Origin: Glycine soja
Taxonomy: Eukaryota > Streptophyta > Magnoliopsida > Fabales > Fabaceae
Length of the DNA: 64,000 nt
Direction of reading: 5' to 3'
Assembly: GCF_004193775.1 (NCBI RefSeq)
Contig: NC_041016.1
Location: 44,999,522 to 45,063,521 of the forward strand
Numbering within the stretch: position 1 is the stretch's first letter; every line of letters begins with the position of its first letter. A program made the position numbers and the translations under genes. The notes below the pieces were generated by a model that saw nothing but the letters and a program-made list of their open reading frames with translations, was not told the origin of the DNA and did not search any database. This document shows positions 11,765 to 23,273 of this stretch, piece by piece.

Positions 11765-12851
11765 TAACAACACATTTTTTTGTAAAATAAATTAAAAAGG
11801 ATTTTATTTAAAAATAAATAGAGTTTTAGGAAAATAATGATGTTTTTGTAATTAAATAAATAAGAAGAAATAATTTTATTAATCAAAAAAATGATTTGAA
11901 GGTAAATAAATTAAATTATGTTCTTATAAAATAAAATTAATGTTTTATTTATTCATTTGATAGGGAGTAAAATATAGCTCTTTTTTATAAAATAAAAAAA
12001 GAAAAATAAAGTAAATAATAGGATGAAAGCATCATTGCTATAAATAGAGATATATTAGGTTATTTTTACATTTACCATATGTTTTTATGCTCTGTCATCC
12101 TCTTAAGTTTATTTTCCCTTCAACCTCTTCGAAAATCCTTTTTTTTTTCATGCATACATTCAAACATGTCCCAACGGTGGAGATATGCACAAGTGAATTC
12201 TGAACATGGTGTTCAAATGTTTTGACAATTCAATGGTTAACAAGTACGGAATCAAAGTTTTGCTAAGATAGATTTTGGTATATGCGGGAAAAAGATAGCT
12301 ACACGTGAGGGAAATTTCTCTTACCAAAGATATTATTTCACAAATCCCAATGGTAGGGATGTGCATAAATAAGCTTCAAACTGGGTGTTCCAATTTCATA
12401 ATGATCAAACAGTTAATGAATTTGGAATCATAGTTTTACTAAGATATATTTGAGTGTTCGGGAAAAAGAGAGGATTTTGAAAGGGGGGAAGGAAAAACAA
12501 GTTTGAGAGCATGATACAGCGTAGAGACATATGATAAATGTAAAACTGACTTAGTATATCTCTATTTAGAACTATGATACTCTCAACCTATTATTTACGC
12601 TATTTTTCTTTATTTTATTATTTTTATAAAAAGAAACTATATTTTACTCCCTATCAAATGAATAAATAAAATATTCATTTTATTTTATAAGAACATATAA
12701 TTATTTATTTATCTTAAAATCATTATTTTAATTAATAAAATTATTTCTTCTTACTTATTTAATTACGAAAATCTCATTATTTTCCTATAACTCTATTTAT
12801 TTTTAAATAAAATATTTTTTAATTTATTTTACATAAAAATTGGGTGTTACA
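11763..12851. repeat. Head-to-head LTR-A palindrome
   Basis: From 11763 the plus strand reads the 5' part of LTR-A (TGTAACA..., TATA box near 12038). From about 12170 to 12851 it reads the same 5' region in reverse, ending ...GGGTGTTACA. The junction lies in the GTCCCAACGGTGGAGA region. The outer ~430 bp of the two halves are inverted copies, and the flanking DNA continues the inverted symmetry. No coding DNA. Confidence 0.7.
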
Positions 12852-13367
12852 CAAGATGTATATGGTGGTAATTTTTCCTTGTATGGAATCCTAATACTTT
12901 TAGCAAATGATAAGTCCACATTATTGATGTGAAACCTCGATCATATCTTTAGGAAAGACATTGTACTTACAAAATGGATTCTCAATATTTGAAGAAAGCA
13001 TAAAGACCACCTCTATGATAAGACCAACTTAATCATTGAGAACAAAGGCTCAAGATTCTACAATAAAGTCTAAGCTTTTATTTTTGCTATGCAAACACAA
13101 ATTAGATCAACTACAAAAGCTAACTAGTTATGTGCTAAAAAAAAAAACTCTTCTCAACCTTGCATTTTGTAATGGAATAAAACAAATTAAAATCTGCAAT
13201 GGTAAAGAAAAAGTTACCTTCAATACTATAATAGAAGAAAGGAGGTCATCATGGTAATTGGGGTAAAGTACGGGTGCTTCTACTCTTATTTCTTAGCATA
13301 GGAAGCCATTCCATTCATGAGACAATTTGTGTATTTCGAGTAATATTTTCAAATTCAGAAAAACAAT
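12852..13367 (-). repeat. Inverted copy of repeat-arm end
   Basis: Starts CAAGATGTATATGGTGGTAA, the reverse complement of the alpha-arm end at 11744-11763, and continues as a reverse copy through the GCTAAGAAATAAGAG-type anchor near 13290. At about 13367 the sequence switches to plus-orientation arm DNA (AACATATTAAAGACTTGAAA, as at about 8797). Confidence 0.65.
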
Positions 13368-13617
13368 TAACATATTAAAGACTTGAAACATTCAGTTTTC
13401 ATAGTGAGGTCTGAACAAACCAAAAATATATAAGGTGATAGGAATATTCAATGTAAGAGACAATACAATTATTTGAAGATAAGTGTCTCTTTTCTTCTTG
13501 TTTATTGGAATCTTTATAGAACCAAGATATTAAGGAAACAAAAATTTCCATATTTGAATTTTTTTATGCAAAAACCCTCAATTTCCCAAGACTCTATATC
13601 ATTGATATTGGAGTAGA
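13368..13617 (+). repeat. Short plus-orientation arm piece left of CACTA copy 1
   Basis: Matches 32880-33160 and 47965-48250, including the CTCTATATCATTGATATTGG block. It is interrupted at about 13617, where the sequence becomes identical to that starting near 39276. No genes. Confidence 0.6.
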
Positions 13618-14073
13618 AAAATCATATTCAAAGATTTAATAAATGGGGAGAGAATAGAATATCCATTGATGTTCAACAAGAGACAAGACAGGTAAAATAG
13701 AATTGATAAAGTATGTCTAAAATAGAATTACCTCAGGCCTGTTTGTGAGCAACTAATATCTCTATACTTCAACTGGAATATTAGTATCTTTTGCATCATT
13801 ACCAAATTGCTATATGTAATTGCAGGTTCCACTCCTTAACATATAATTTAATCAGCTTCTTTGCTGATATAAAAAGACTAAACAACATAAAGATGTGAGG
13901 TACACCATCTAAGAATTTACAACAACTAATTCTGTAGGTTATTGCTCACTAACACAAATTCGAATCTTTGATATGCATGCACAGCCAAATGATGTTCAAA
14001 TCGTTAATGTTGGTATAAGAACATGAAACTAACAGTGTAAACTGGATTAAATTAAATTACCATGAAAACTCAC

Positions 14074-14156
14074 CTATCAGCTTCATCCAGTATCACTATC
14101 TTGTGCCTCCCTGGGCTCAGCGTGACTTTCTTCTGAGCAAACATCTTTGATATCCC
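14074..14156 (-). pseudogene. RFC2/4 exon 3 fragment, copy 1
   Basis: The minus strand encodes SKMFAQKK, then GRHK, then ILDEAD just before a GTGAG splice donor (14069-14073). ILDEAD is the Walker B box of AAA+ clamp loaders. The preceding family residues (the region after SDDR) are not recognisable, so the exon start is eroded and only the end is certain. It follows exon 2 (14892-15001) on the same strand with about 735 bp of intron-like DNA between. Confidence 0.75.
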
Positions 14157-14701
14157 AAAAGCAATTTCCAGAGCAAAACTAGACATCATGAAAAGAGCCG
14201 TGTGCCTCAAAGCGGAACGAGTTCAATAGCATAGTACAAAAAGCCAAAAAAGCAAAACAAAAATATGGTACTTGCACCAGCTCCCCCTCTCCCTGATCAG
14301 GAACAGAGATAGAGCAAAACTTAAAATCGCCATTCCTTCAGCACAAGAAGGGGGAAAATAGGAAGAAGTGTGGGAAAGGTTCAGCTGAAACCATAATAAA
14401 ACACACCAACATTTGTTAGTCCATACAGTACCAAACTGCCAATGCATGTCATTCCTCTTCATAAACATCGCTGACAAGCAAAACTAACAATCATTGAAAC
14501 AAAAGGTGTATACTTAATAAATAGCTCTGCCAGGGCAAATTTTTAATTGTAATGTAACCTCAAGATACAAATTACTAAATAATCAGCAAGTTCGAAGAAT
14601 CCGCAATTGCAAGAGTGGCAGCTACGTCTGGAGTTCAATCACAATTGCTTCCCATCACTTGCATTGCAATCTGAGAGCTTGATAATAATCAGTGTTGTGC
14701 C

Positions 14702-14818
14702 CATTGAATGTCCTTGATGTTGATACCTTCCTTGACAAATTCATAAAGTGGACTCATTTCCCTCAACTTCTCCACCTGTTGAACAGTGAGTTCAACCATG
14801 GAGCAAATCATCTATAAC
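14702..14818 (-). pseudogene. Unidentified exon-like fragment, copy 1
   Basis: The minus strand encodes a charged peptide (VELTVQQVEKLREM, then PLYEFVKEG, then INIKDIQW) after a TATAG acceptor-like site and ends in a stop soon after. The copy-2 counterpart (about 40355-40471) has only conservative changes. It lies between RFC exons 2 and 3 but is not part of any RFC protein I know. The source gene was not recognised. Confidence 0.45.
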
Positions 14819-14891
14819 CAAAAGTGAAAGGATAAATTAATAGAAAATCGTCCAGAATTGAAAACTGAATCGAGAAATTACAAAAACGTAC

Positions 14892-15001
14892 CTATCATCG
14901 GAAGCGTTTTGTTTGAGAACAGCTTCCTTGCAATTTGGTCCTCCAAGAAGCTCGTGCATGAGAGCAAGAATGCTAGTGGTTTTGCTGGTTCTGGGAGGAC
15001 C
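14892..15001 (-). pseudogene. RFC2/4 exon 2 fragment, copy 1
   Basis: A 110-nt exon between a TTTTAG acceptor and a GTACG donor. It encodes the P-loop region GPPRTSKTTSILAL through LNASDD of the replication factor C small subunit. The canonical Walker A GPPGTGKT is changed at two glycines (to R and S), which should abolish nucleotide binding. It is open through the exon, unlike copy 2, which has an internal TGA. Intact RFC loads PCNA at primer-template junctions; this is a captured fragment with no start codon. Confidence 0.85.
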
Positions 15002-15527
15002 CTAAAATGGGAGGGTTAGAAATTAAGATAAAATATTGAGAAAGTGGAAATAGTTAATTTAAGGGGTGAAATGAGAGACGTACAAATAAAATGAGATTGG
15101 GCATGTTGTTGTTCTTCGACAATGACAACATTCTCCGTCTTCTTTACGATGGTCCTGAAGTTTCTGCCTTTACTGGCCACATCCATGGCTGGCATCTTGG
15201 AAAGCTCATTAGGACGCAGTTACAACTCTTGTGACATTTCTTCTCCCTCCCTTTCTCTCTCTATGACGGCAATGAGAATGGAAGAATGAGCGAGGGTAGA
15301 AGAAAAATTGAGATTTAGGGTTGTCCAAGCTAGCCCAATTAAAACGTGTCACGTCAGCATGAAAGTGGGAAAAACCGATGTCGTAAAGCATTTTTAAAGT
15401 CATTTTTGAGAAAACCACCTTTAAAAGGTTACAATTATTTACAAAAATGTCACCACTTTACTTACGACATCAGTTTTTGTATAACCATCGTAAAACCAGT
15501 GTCGTAGAAGGCTTTTTTCCAGTAGTG

Positions 15528-18500
15528 CAAACATGAAAATCATAGTTTACCATTTTAATATTCATGAGAAACTAAAAACTTTCCATTTATCAAACTTCAC
15601 CTAACAAAATAGAAATAGCTAAACAATTAGTATTTTTTTTACATTTTTAACATCAGGGACATGTCTTCTCAAATATATTCATTCATAATGTTTCTAAGGA
15701 TACACTAATAGAAATTTTGGTAAATAATTCTTTTTAATTTAATATTTTTAAATATAAGAGGTATTCACTTCTTTCATCATTAAATATTTGATTTGAAAGA
15801 ATTTTTCTTAAAATTAAATAATTATTAAATGAAAGACTTTTAAATATCTGATGTCATTTAATACGTTCAATTAGGCTTAACAAGTTCAATTAAAACTTTC
15901 CCTCCACTTTGCAAAGTTGATTGCCTGCCCCCTCTTTGGCAATGCTTTTCTCGAAAAAAGAGCTATCGGGAGTCATAGTTTCCTGATAATATTATTTTAT
16001 TAATTGCATACCAAAAATGAAAATCATAATTTACCATTTTAATATTTGTGAGAAACTAAAAACTTTCCGTTTATCAAACTTCCCCTAACAAAATAGAAAT
16101 AACTAAATAATAACTATTTTTTTACCTTTTTAACATTAGGGACATGTCTTCTCCAAAATATTCATTCTTAATGTTTCTAAGGATACACTTATAGAAATTT
16201 TGGTAAATAATTCTTTTGAATTTAATATTTTAAAATATGAGAGGTATTCACTTATTTCATCATTAAATATTTGATTTGAAATAACTTTTCTAAAAAATAA
16301 ATAATTATTAAATGAAAGACATTTAATTTTATTATTTTTGGTGCATCTGCCATTTCACCTCCCTTTAAAAGAACAACAATAATTAAAACTAAGTTGGTCT
16401 TTTGCCAACACTGTATTTTTTCTAGTGTCGTTCCATACACGATTTATCGATACTTTGTTTCTAAGTATTGTGCGAGTATCACTGCTCTCAAAGACAACAT
16501 TTTTCATAGCACTAAAGTAACACTGTTAAAAACTGGCATAGCCTTTTACTAAAAACTGACATAGCCTTCAAGAAAATGAGCTCTCCCACAAGGCCTGACG
16601 TAAGTACCTTCAACATCTACCTCAAAAAATATTTAAAATCTAACATATTAAAGACTTGAAACTTTTAGTCTTCATAGTGAGGTATGAACAACAAAAAATA
16701 TAGAAAGTGATAGGTACTAAAAAAAAATATAACAGAAAGCAATGCTTAAGCCAATCAAATCAAGTCATTTTGAATCTCATCATTACTATCATGCATCTCA
16801 AAGAGGAGAATCAGGCATCGTAATGCATAGCACAACAAAACATTAAAAGAAAACATGCCTTCTAAAGCCAACCAAGGTAAAAATGTATTCCTATTTGGTG
16901 AACTTTTTCAAAATTATAACACATATATAACCATATATAAAAACATGGTGGAACAATCTGACCACATGCACAACACATTCCACACATTATTTTGGAAAAT
17001 GAGTGGTAAGGGAATATAATAATGCATTGTTATTAAAACTGTACGTGCACTAAGATAACAAGGGTGTCATGACAAGGGCATTTCACCAAACATACAACTT
17101 GCAACGGATCTGGCAAAAGAAATAGTGAGTAGAAAATGGAACTTGCAGAAAAAAAGCAAATAAAAGAAAGATGATTTTCTCTTTTTCATTCACAGAAAAG
17201 AAAAATTGAAGAAACACACTGCAAACAAAAGTTTGGAATTCCTTATGTGACATTATACTAAGTAGTGAAAATTTAGCCATTAATTTAAAGCTGAATAGAG
17301 ATCCAGAATTTAAATAACTAAAAAAGGAATGATAGGGCTTTGATGGTGAGGACATTTTAACCAAAATGAATCCAAGTGAAAATTGCACGGGACCTCCATC
17401 CCCCATTGCATACCTTCATGAAAACTAAAGAAAATTAAGAGTGAAGTAGTAACATAATGAAACTACTTCAAAAAATGCCAAGTAGATCTATTACAAAAAT
17501 ATGTGCCCTTACATACTCTTCAATTTAATTTGTATATAATGAAAATTTTATGTAGTATAATAAATCTAACACGACACAATGATAATAATTTGGTGAGTAA
17601 GTCTACAGAAAGTTGATTTAATTGTTTTTTTGAATTTGAGAATATTATTACCTGAAATACACCAATGGTCTGATAAATAGATGGGCTTCCTATGCTAAGA
17701 AATAAGAGTAGAAACACCACTACTTTACCACAATTATGATGATGATCTCCTGTCTTCTATTATATTATTGGCTGCAACATTTTCTTTATCATTGGATATT
17801 TTAATTTGTTTTCTTCCATTACAAAATGCAAGGTTCAGAAGAGTTTGTTTTTTCAACACATTACTAGTTAGCTTTTGTAGTTGATCTAAGTTGTGTTTAC
17901 ATAGCAAGAAAAAAATCAAAAATAAAAAGTTATTTAAACACAATCACCATATAACTCAGATCTTGAACCATTCTCTCACTTTTATGTAGCATGAAACGTT
18001 TTTATTCAGTTATTGAAAAATCAAAAAATAGTTAAGCACAATCTCCATATAGATTCATACATAATATTTTATATGAAAGTTTCTATTTGGAAAAAAAAAT
18101 AACAAGCATGTCACTCTTGTATGGCTTGCATTGCACATCTAAGACATCTAGGCAGAAAAATAATCTTTGAAAATTACAAGTCAAATGCACCCCGAACCAC
18201 ATGCATCCAAAATGTAATATGGAGGTAAATTTTTCATGTATGGAATCCTCACACTTTCAACCAATGATAAGTCCACAATATTGATGTAAACCTTCTCTAC
18301 ACACTTTCATGTAGTGAAACCATTGTACTTACAAAATGGTTTGTCAGTTCTTGAAGAAAGCATAAAGACTCCTTTCATGATTATAGCAGCTTGATCGTTG
18401 AACCAAAGACTCAATATTTTTTCATTGTCTCTATGTTTTCTCCTATGAAAATACAATTGAGATTAACTGCTAGCTAACTGACAATATGTTAAAAAAATCC

Positions 18501-19279
18501 ATTCTCAACCTTCCATGTTTTAATGCAAGAAAAGAAATTGAAATATGCAATGATTAAAAACAAAGAAAACAACAACTCCATGTAGTCTTAGTTAAATTTA
18601 ATTTAATCAATCTCTGCAAAATCATGTTCCGGTGCAAACAGTAGAAAATAAAAAAGAAGTTCAATCCATATGCATTGAAGCAATGGAACTATGTATGGTT
18701 CATAAAAGAAATAAGCAATCTTAAATATCGTGTGCGATATTTGTACATATAAATGTAAAGAAATAGAGAGTCGTTTAGTTTTATGCTTCAAAATGTGATT
18801 ATATACAAAATATTATATATAATCTTAGAGTTTAAGTTTGAGTTATCCTTCAATATGATTCCAATGAAATGGAATGAGAGAAAAAAAAAATACAACAAAA
18901 TAAAACATCTAAATTATCTGGAAGAACGAATGAGTGAAGAAAGAGAAACAAACTTAAGTTTGGAGGCACAGTTAGTTGTTTTCTTCACCATGAATGAATC
19001 AAAAGAGAATGAGGTGAGAAAGTAAAGAAGAGATTAAATTTAACAAAGACATTAAATAAGTGCAAGGCTCTTTGGAAGTGAGTCTGCCTTCTTCTAGCAC
19101 AGCAAAATTTATAGTGTCATGTCATTACACAAGATGTATATGGTGATAATTTTTCCCAGTAAGTACAATAACTCTCCTAAAGATTTGATAGAGAGTGTTC
19201 ACATCAATAACATGGACTTCTCATCTTCCAAAAGTATTAGGATTTCATACTAGGAAAAATTACCACCATATACATCTTG
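15528..19279 (+). repeat. Duplicated repeat arm, copy beta
   Basis: Resumes arm sequence at CAAACATGAAAATCATAG (as at about 7857) and runs to the TIR-like ACCACCATATACATCTTG at 19262-19279. Relative to copy gamma it lacks about 0.7 kb at 15860 (gamma 41890-42580) and a block around 16720. It ends with a MITE-like palindrome at about 19125-19282. No credible genes. Confidence 0.75.
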
Positions 19280-19967
19280 TGTAACAACACATTTTTTGTA
19301 AAATAAATTAAAAAGGACTTTATTTAAAAATAAATAGAGTTTTAGGAAAATAATGATGTTTTTGTAATTAAATAAATAAAAATAAATAATTTTATTAATC
19401 AAAAAAATGATTTTAAGGTAAATAAATTAAATCATGTTCTTATAAAATAAAATTAATGTTTTAATTAATTATTTGATAGGGAGTAAAATATAGCTCTTTT
19501 TTATAAAATAATAAAATAAAGAAAAATAGAGTAAATAATAGGATGAAAGTATCATTGCTATAAATAGAGATATATTAGGTTATTTTTACATTTACCATAT
19601 GTTTTTATGCTCTGCCATCCTCTAGCTCAAGTTCACTTTCCCTTCAACCTCTTCGAAAATCCTCTTTTTTTCACGCATACATTCAAACATGTCTCAGTAA
19701 AACTACGATCTCAAACTTATTTACCGTTGGATCATTGTGAAATTTGAACAACAACTTTGAAACTTTTTGTGATTTTTGAAATAATGTCTATTGTGAGAGA
19801 CATTGCCCTCGCGCGTAGCTCTTCTCCCTCACGCGTAGCTCTCTTTTTCCCGTGTAACTTGTTTTGAACACATGACTAATGGGAAGGTATGAAATGTGAT
19901 TTTGTGATTAAATCCTTAGGACAAGTGATGTTGTGCAATGAATGGTAAAATGATGTGAATTGTGATA
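19280..19967 (+). mobile_element. 5' part of an LTR-A copy, plus orientation
   Basis: TGTAACAACAC start, TATA box near 19559, and continuing similarity to the solo LTR and to the reverse of 22640-22735 up to GAATTGTG at about 19964. There it is interrupted by the Athila-like LTR. Confidence 0.7.
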
Positions 19968-21279
19968 TGATAACTGCGACAATTTGTGTTAATTTGATAG
20001 TCAATTTTGGCTAAGAATGATTGAAACTTCTTTACTTTACTATTGTGTTTAATGAAATAATAAAGAAATTAATATATTTGCAGTTTTTGATTAGCAGAAG
20101 TTAAAAGAAAAAATCTCAAGTACTTTAGAGGGAAATTGATGGAAAAATTGGAAGTAAAAACCTTGGAGAAAAATTGGAAGAATTAGACAGCCCGCTTAGC
20201 ACGCAAGATAGGCTCAGCGCGCACTCTCACTTAGTGGGCAAGTTCAGGCTTAGTGTGTAGTCTCGCTCAATGCGCAACCCAGGCTTACAGTGAAGAAGCC
20301 TGAAGGCGCGTTTAGCGCGAAAGCCCGCACTAAGCGCGATGTTGCATGAAAATTAAGCTATCCTAGACCTAGAAAAAGAGTAGGAAGTAGAAGGGAAGGC
20401 CATAACCCATACACCGAGATAACACCACGCCCGAAGACTTAGAGTTCTCTAATGAATACATCCTAAGCCTGAGTATCTCCAACATGGGAAACCCTCTTTC
20501 TATGTCCATTATCCTCTTTTCTTCCTATATCCATCCATCTTCTTCCATCCATATCAACCCCCTATAGTGTAAAAGTCTCTCATGAAAATGAAAGGCTAAA
20601 CCCCCTTTAGTTAGGACCTGGCAGGCCTAAAATGCCAACAAATGTATTATATGCTTCATATCTATCATGGAAGGTTTTATACATGGAAGGTTTTATATGC
20701 ATCAGTTTTAGGGATTAGTCGCTCGAAAGAGGATAATTTTTAATAGAACTCAAAGGTAGGGACATCTTAATAAAATCATTGCTAGACATAGAGTGATTGC
20801 ATTATGCCCATGCAACAAAGAAAACATCTAGAATTAGAACTTCATGTGTTTTATCTATTGAATCTTTGCAAAGATATCTGGGAGATAGATAGGTAAGATA
20901 GGCTTGTCATCGTGAGACATCAGAGGCTAGTATTTTAATAGATGTGGGTAGGAAAAATTCACCAAATTGATAGAGAAAAATCTAAAATCATACATCTTAG
21001 GCAAATAAGGCATGCTAGCCCACAACATTATTGCATTTTGATTCCATCTTTTCACATTCAAATTGTTGTTTATTTTTCCTGTTATCTTTTCCTTTGCCTT
21101 AGTCTAAATTTCAAACTTACAATTCGGTATCTCTTTCTTCTTTTGTTTCTCCTCATTGCTTAATAATTGGATTTGCATCACTTAAGTACAACCAAAGTCC
21201 CTGTGGATTCAACACTTGAACTTCTATTTCAATCTTTACTACTTGTGATAAAATTAGGAAACTTGTCAATCTATTAACA
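19968..21279 (+). mobile_element. Athila/Calypso-like LTR
   Basis: Begins TGATAACTGCGACAA directly after the end of LTR-A similarity and ends CTATTAACA. A PBS of the TGGCGC type follows six bases later. The interior has repeated GCGCGCTTAGCGCG-like words (20160-20340) that I associate with soybean gypsy LTRs. There is no matching 3' LTR in the window, so the element is truncated. The start is set by loss of LTR-A similarity and the TG rule; no target duplication could be checked. Confidence 0.7.
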
Positions 21280-21285
21280 AATTTT

Positions 21286-21303
21286 TGGCGCTGTTGCTGG
21301 GGA
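21286..21303 (+). promoter_or_regulatory. Primer-binding site (Athila/Calypso type)
   Basis: TGGCGCTGTTGCTGGGGA differs by two bases from the TGGCGCCGTTGCCGGGGA PBS of Athila/Calypso retroelements. It is six bases downstream of the LTR end. Confidence 0.85.
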
Positions 21304-21439
21304 CTTTGGTTTTCGTACTTGGTTGTTACAAATCCCAATTTGAGAGCAATCATTCTTTATTTTTCATCTTTGAATTTTTTTTTAAAAAAAACGGTTATCA
21401 TTTTTTCTTTACTCACTCTTATTTTATTCTTTTTTTTAA

Positions 21440-21461
21440 AATAATAATAGTAATAATGATG

Positions 21462-21515
<54 letters not shown>

Positions 21516-21531
21516 GTAATAGTAATAATAA
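21440..21531 (+). repeat. (TAA)n microsatellite
   Basis: An imperfect, then perfect, run of AAT/TAA triplets in the leader between PBS and gag. The open frame through it encodes poly-isoleucine and is not a gene. Confidence 0.95.
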
Positions 21532-21553
21532 TTTAAGTTTTAATTTTTATTAT

Positions 21554-22032
21554 GTGATAACCGGCAAGGTAGTTGTTTCCTTTGTGTGTATGCGAGGAAA
21601 CAAACTAATTCCTTTTGAAGAACGCATCATGGCAGAAGACCACCCACAGAGGATGACGCTAGAGGACTACTCTAGCTTTAATACGCCTCAGTACTTCACC
21701 AGCATAGCCAGACTAGATGTGCAAGTGACCAACATTTCATATCCACATTCCCTCATCCAGTTAATTCAAGGGAATCTATTTCATGGTCTGCCGAGTGAAG
21801 ATCCATACATACGCACACCTGGCCATATACATTGAGACTTGCAACACGGTGAAGATAGCAGGAGTACCAGAAGATGCCATTCGCCTCAACCTATTTTCTT
21901 TCTCTTTGGCAAGTGAAGCGAAAAGATGGCTTCACTCATTCAAGGGGAATAGCCTGCGGACGTGGGAAGAGATGGTGGAGAAGTTCCTAAAGAAGTACTT
22001 CCCAAAGTCCAAGACCGCTGAGGGGAAGGTGG
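21554..22032 (+). pseudogene. Athila/Calypso-like gag, frameshifted and truncated
   Basis: The N-terminal part of the capsid (gag) protein of an Athila/Calypso-type Ty3/gypsy element, which forms the particle packaging element RNA. Recognisable blocks: FHGLPSEDPY, then IETCNTVKIAGVPEDAIRL, SLASEAKRWLHSF and TWEEMVEKFLKKYFP, the retrotransposon-gag core. A frameshift near 21805-21815 splits the frame: FHGLPSEDPY is in one and the following AHLAIYIE in another. The reading frame is cut at about 22032, where the sequence changes to the leader of a minus-strand LTR-A element. No zinc knuckle, protease or polymerase remains. Confidence 0.85.
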
Positions 22033-22141
22033 AAATCTCATTTAATCATGTACAGAAAATACAAATAATAATTCAAGCATGCTCAACAAAAGTGTTCATA
22101 AGTAATCACATAGAGGTTCAACCTTCTTTGATACCACTAAA
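22033..22141 (-). other. LTR-A element leader with PBS remnant
   Basis: Matches 3970-4115 in the same orientation. It contains CTTCTTTGATACCA, a decayed version of the reverse TGGTATCAGAGC PBS, five bases from the LTR edge at 22142. Non-coding. Confidence 0.6.
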
Positions 22142-22979
22142 TGTGACATCCTCTATCCCGACATACATATAAATAAGAAAAACATATATAAATGTAGAAT
22201 TTAATTGAACCAATTTTATATAAATCACATTCACAAATTCACGTGGGTAAAAGGATCACATCGGCTTCACCATTACCAAATAAAACTTATTAAAAATGTA
22301 TCCGGCTCAGAATAAGGCCATCAAAGTTAACAAAAGAACTCATGTTAAGTAGTGGAATAAAATAAACTAAATTAACATCACTAATTGAAATAAAAATTTA
22401 TGCCTCAATGTCACATCCTATTTGAGCATTGTGTCTCAGTGTTCTCTAGCACAAGATTTTTTAAAGCCACCCCCCTAACCATCTGCTCCCACGAACACAA
22501 AGTTTGAGATCATCACACGATCCAAACACAAGCAACACACAGGGAGTGAGTTATCATATTCCTAAAAAGGTAAATATAAATGAAAACATACACACACACA
22601 ATATAAGTATAACAGGCTGAACTTAGCACAATTCACATCAATTTACCATTCATTGCATTGCATCACTAGTCCCAAAGATTTAATCACAAAATCATATTCC
22701 ACATCTTCAAATTAATCATGTGTTCAGAACAACACATCTCAAGTAGAACACAACATCTCACACTCATACACAACATCTTCACGAACAAGTCACAGATATC
22801 ATTACACATACGTTATGCAACAGATACACTAAGACTCAATTGTATATGCAACATGGTACAACGTCAGTGAAAAACCTCATCTAGCGCCTAGGAGTACATG
22901 GCAGGAAACACCACATGGGGTAAATCTTGTATATAAATCCCAATTTGATCCTCTAAGGATCCCTACAGATGTTCATTCT

Positions 22980-23273
22980 TGTTGTTTTTTGTTAATAATA
23001 GCAGACAAAAATATTAAAGAATGAAAGGGAGCATAAAGTAAGAAATTGAGACTGCAAATGCTTGTTTTATTCTGATATGAAGCAACGTATTTAAAAACAT
23101 GGAAAAGATAGTAACTGCTAACAAAAAGATAACACCACTAACAGATCATAGAGAATAGGATCAAAACTGCTTTATCCTATCAGTCAACATGACTTTTATT
23201 TTTCCTAAAAAATAGCAAAAGAATCTTATCTACTATAGTTTTCTTAGACAGTTTCAACAGTCACATCTTAACA
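22980..23273 (-). repeat. 3' LTR of outer copia
   Basis: 294 bp, TGTTAAGATG...AACAACA on the minus strand. The pol frame ends at the TAA inside the first six bases (TGTTAA) of this LTR. The purine-rich AAGTCAAGGAGGAG at 23274-23287, read on the minus strand, is the likely polypurine tract. Confidence 0.92.

Larger units (their letters stand above)
13618..15527 (-). mobile_element. Pack-type CACTA element, copy 1 (left end missing)
   Basis: Read on the minus strand the right edge is CACTACTGGAAAAAAGCC, a CACTA-superfamily terminus. It is followed by subterminal motifs (ACGACACTGGTTTTACGATG and its reverse near 15440-15510). Inside are minus-strand exons of an RFC2/4-type clamp-loader gene with introns kept, an unidentified exon, and a plus-strand fragment. 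No opposite CACTA end is visible at 13618. It is nearly identical to 39276-41563 but has a 320-bp deletion (copy-2 positions 40771-41090 missing) that removes most of RFC exon 1. Confidence 0.75.

Noticed and set aside
14223..14477. 84-codon minus-strand frame, also at 39880-40134
   Set aside because: Lies within the interval between RFC exons 2 and 3, follows the DNA duplication, and has no recognisable domain; taken as intron.
20150..20345. GCGC-rich alternating words suggesting a CpG island or promoter
   Set aside because: This is repeat-word structure (CGCTTAGCGCG type) inside the Athila-like LTR; no gene follows except its own gag.
21285..21536. 83-codon frame with poly-Ile tail
   Set aside because: Translation of the PBS/leader and a TAA microsatellite.
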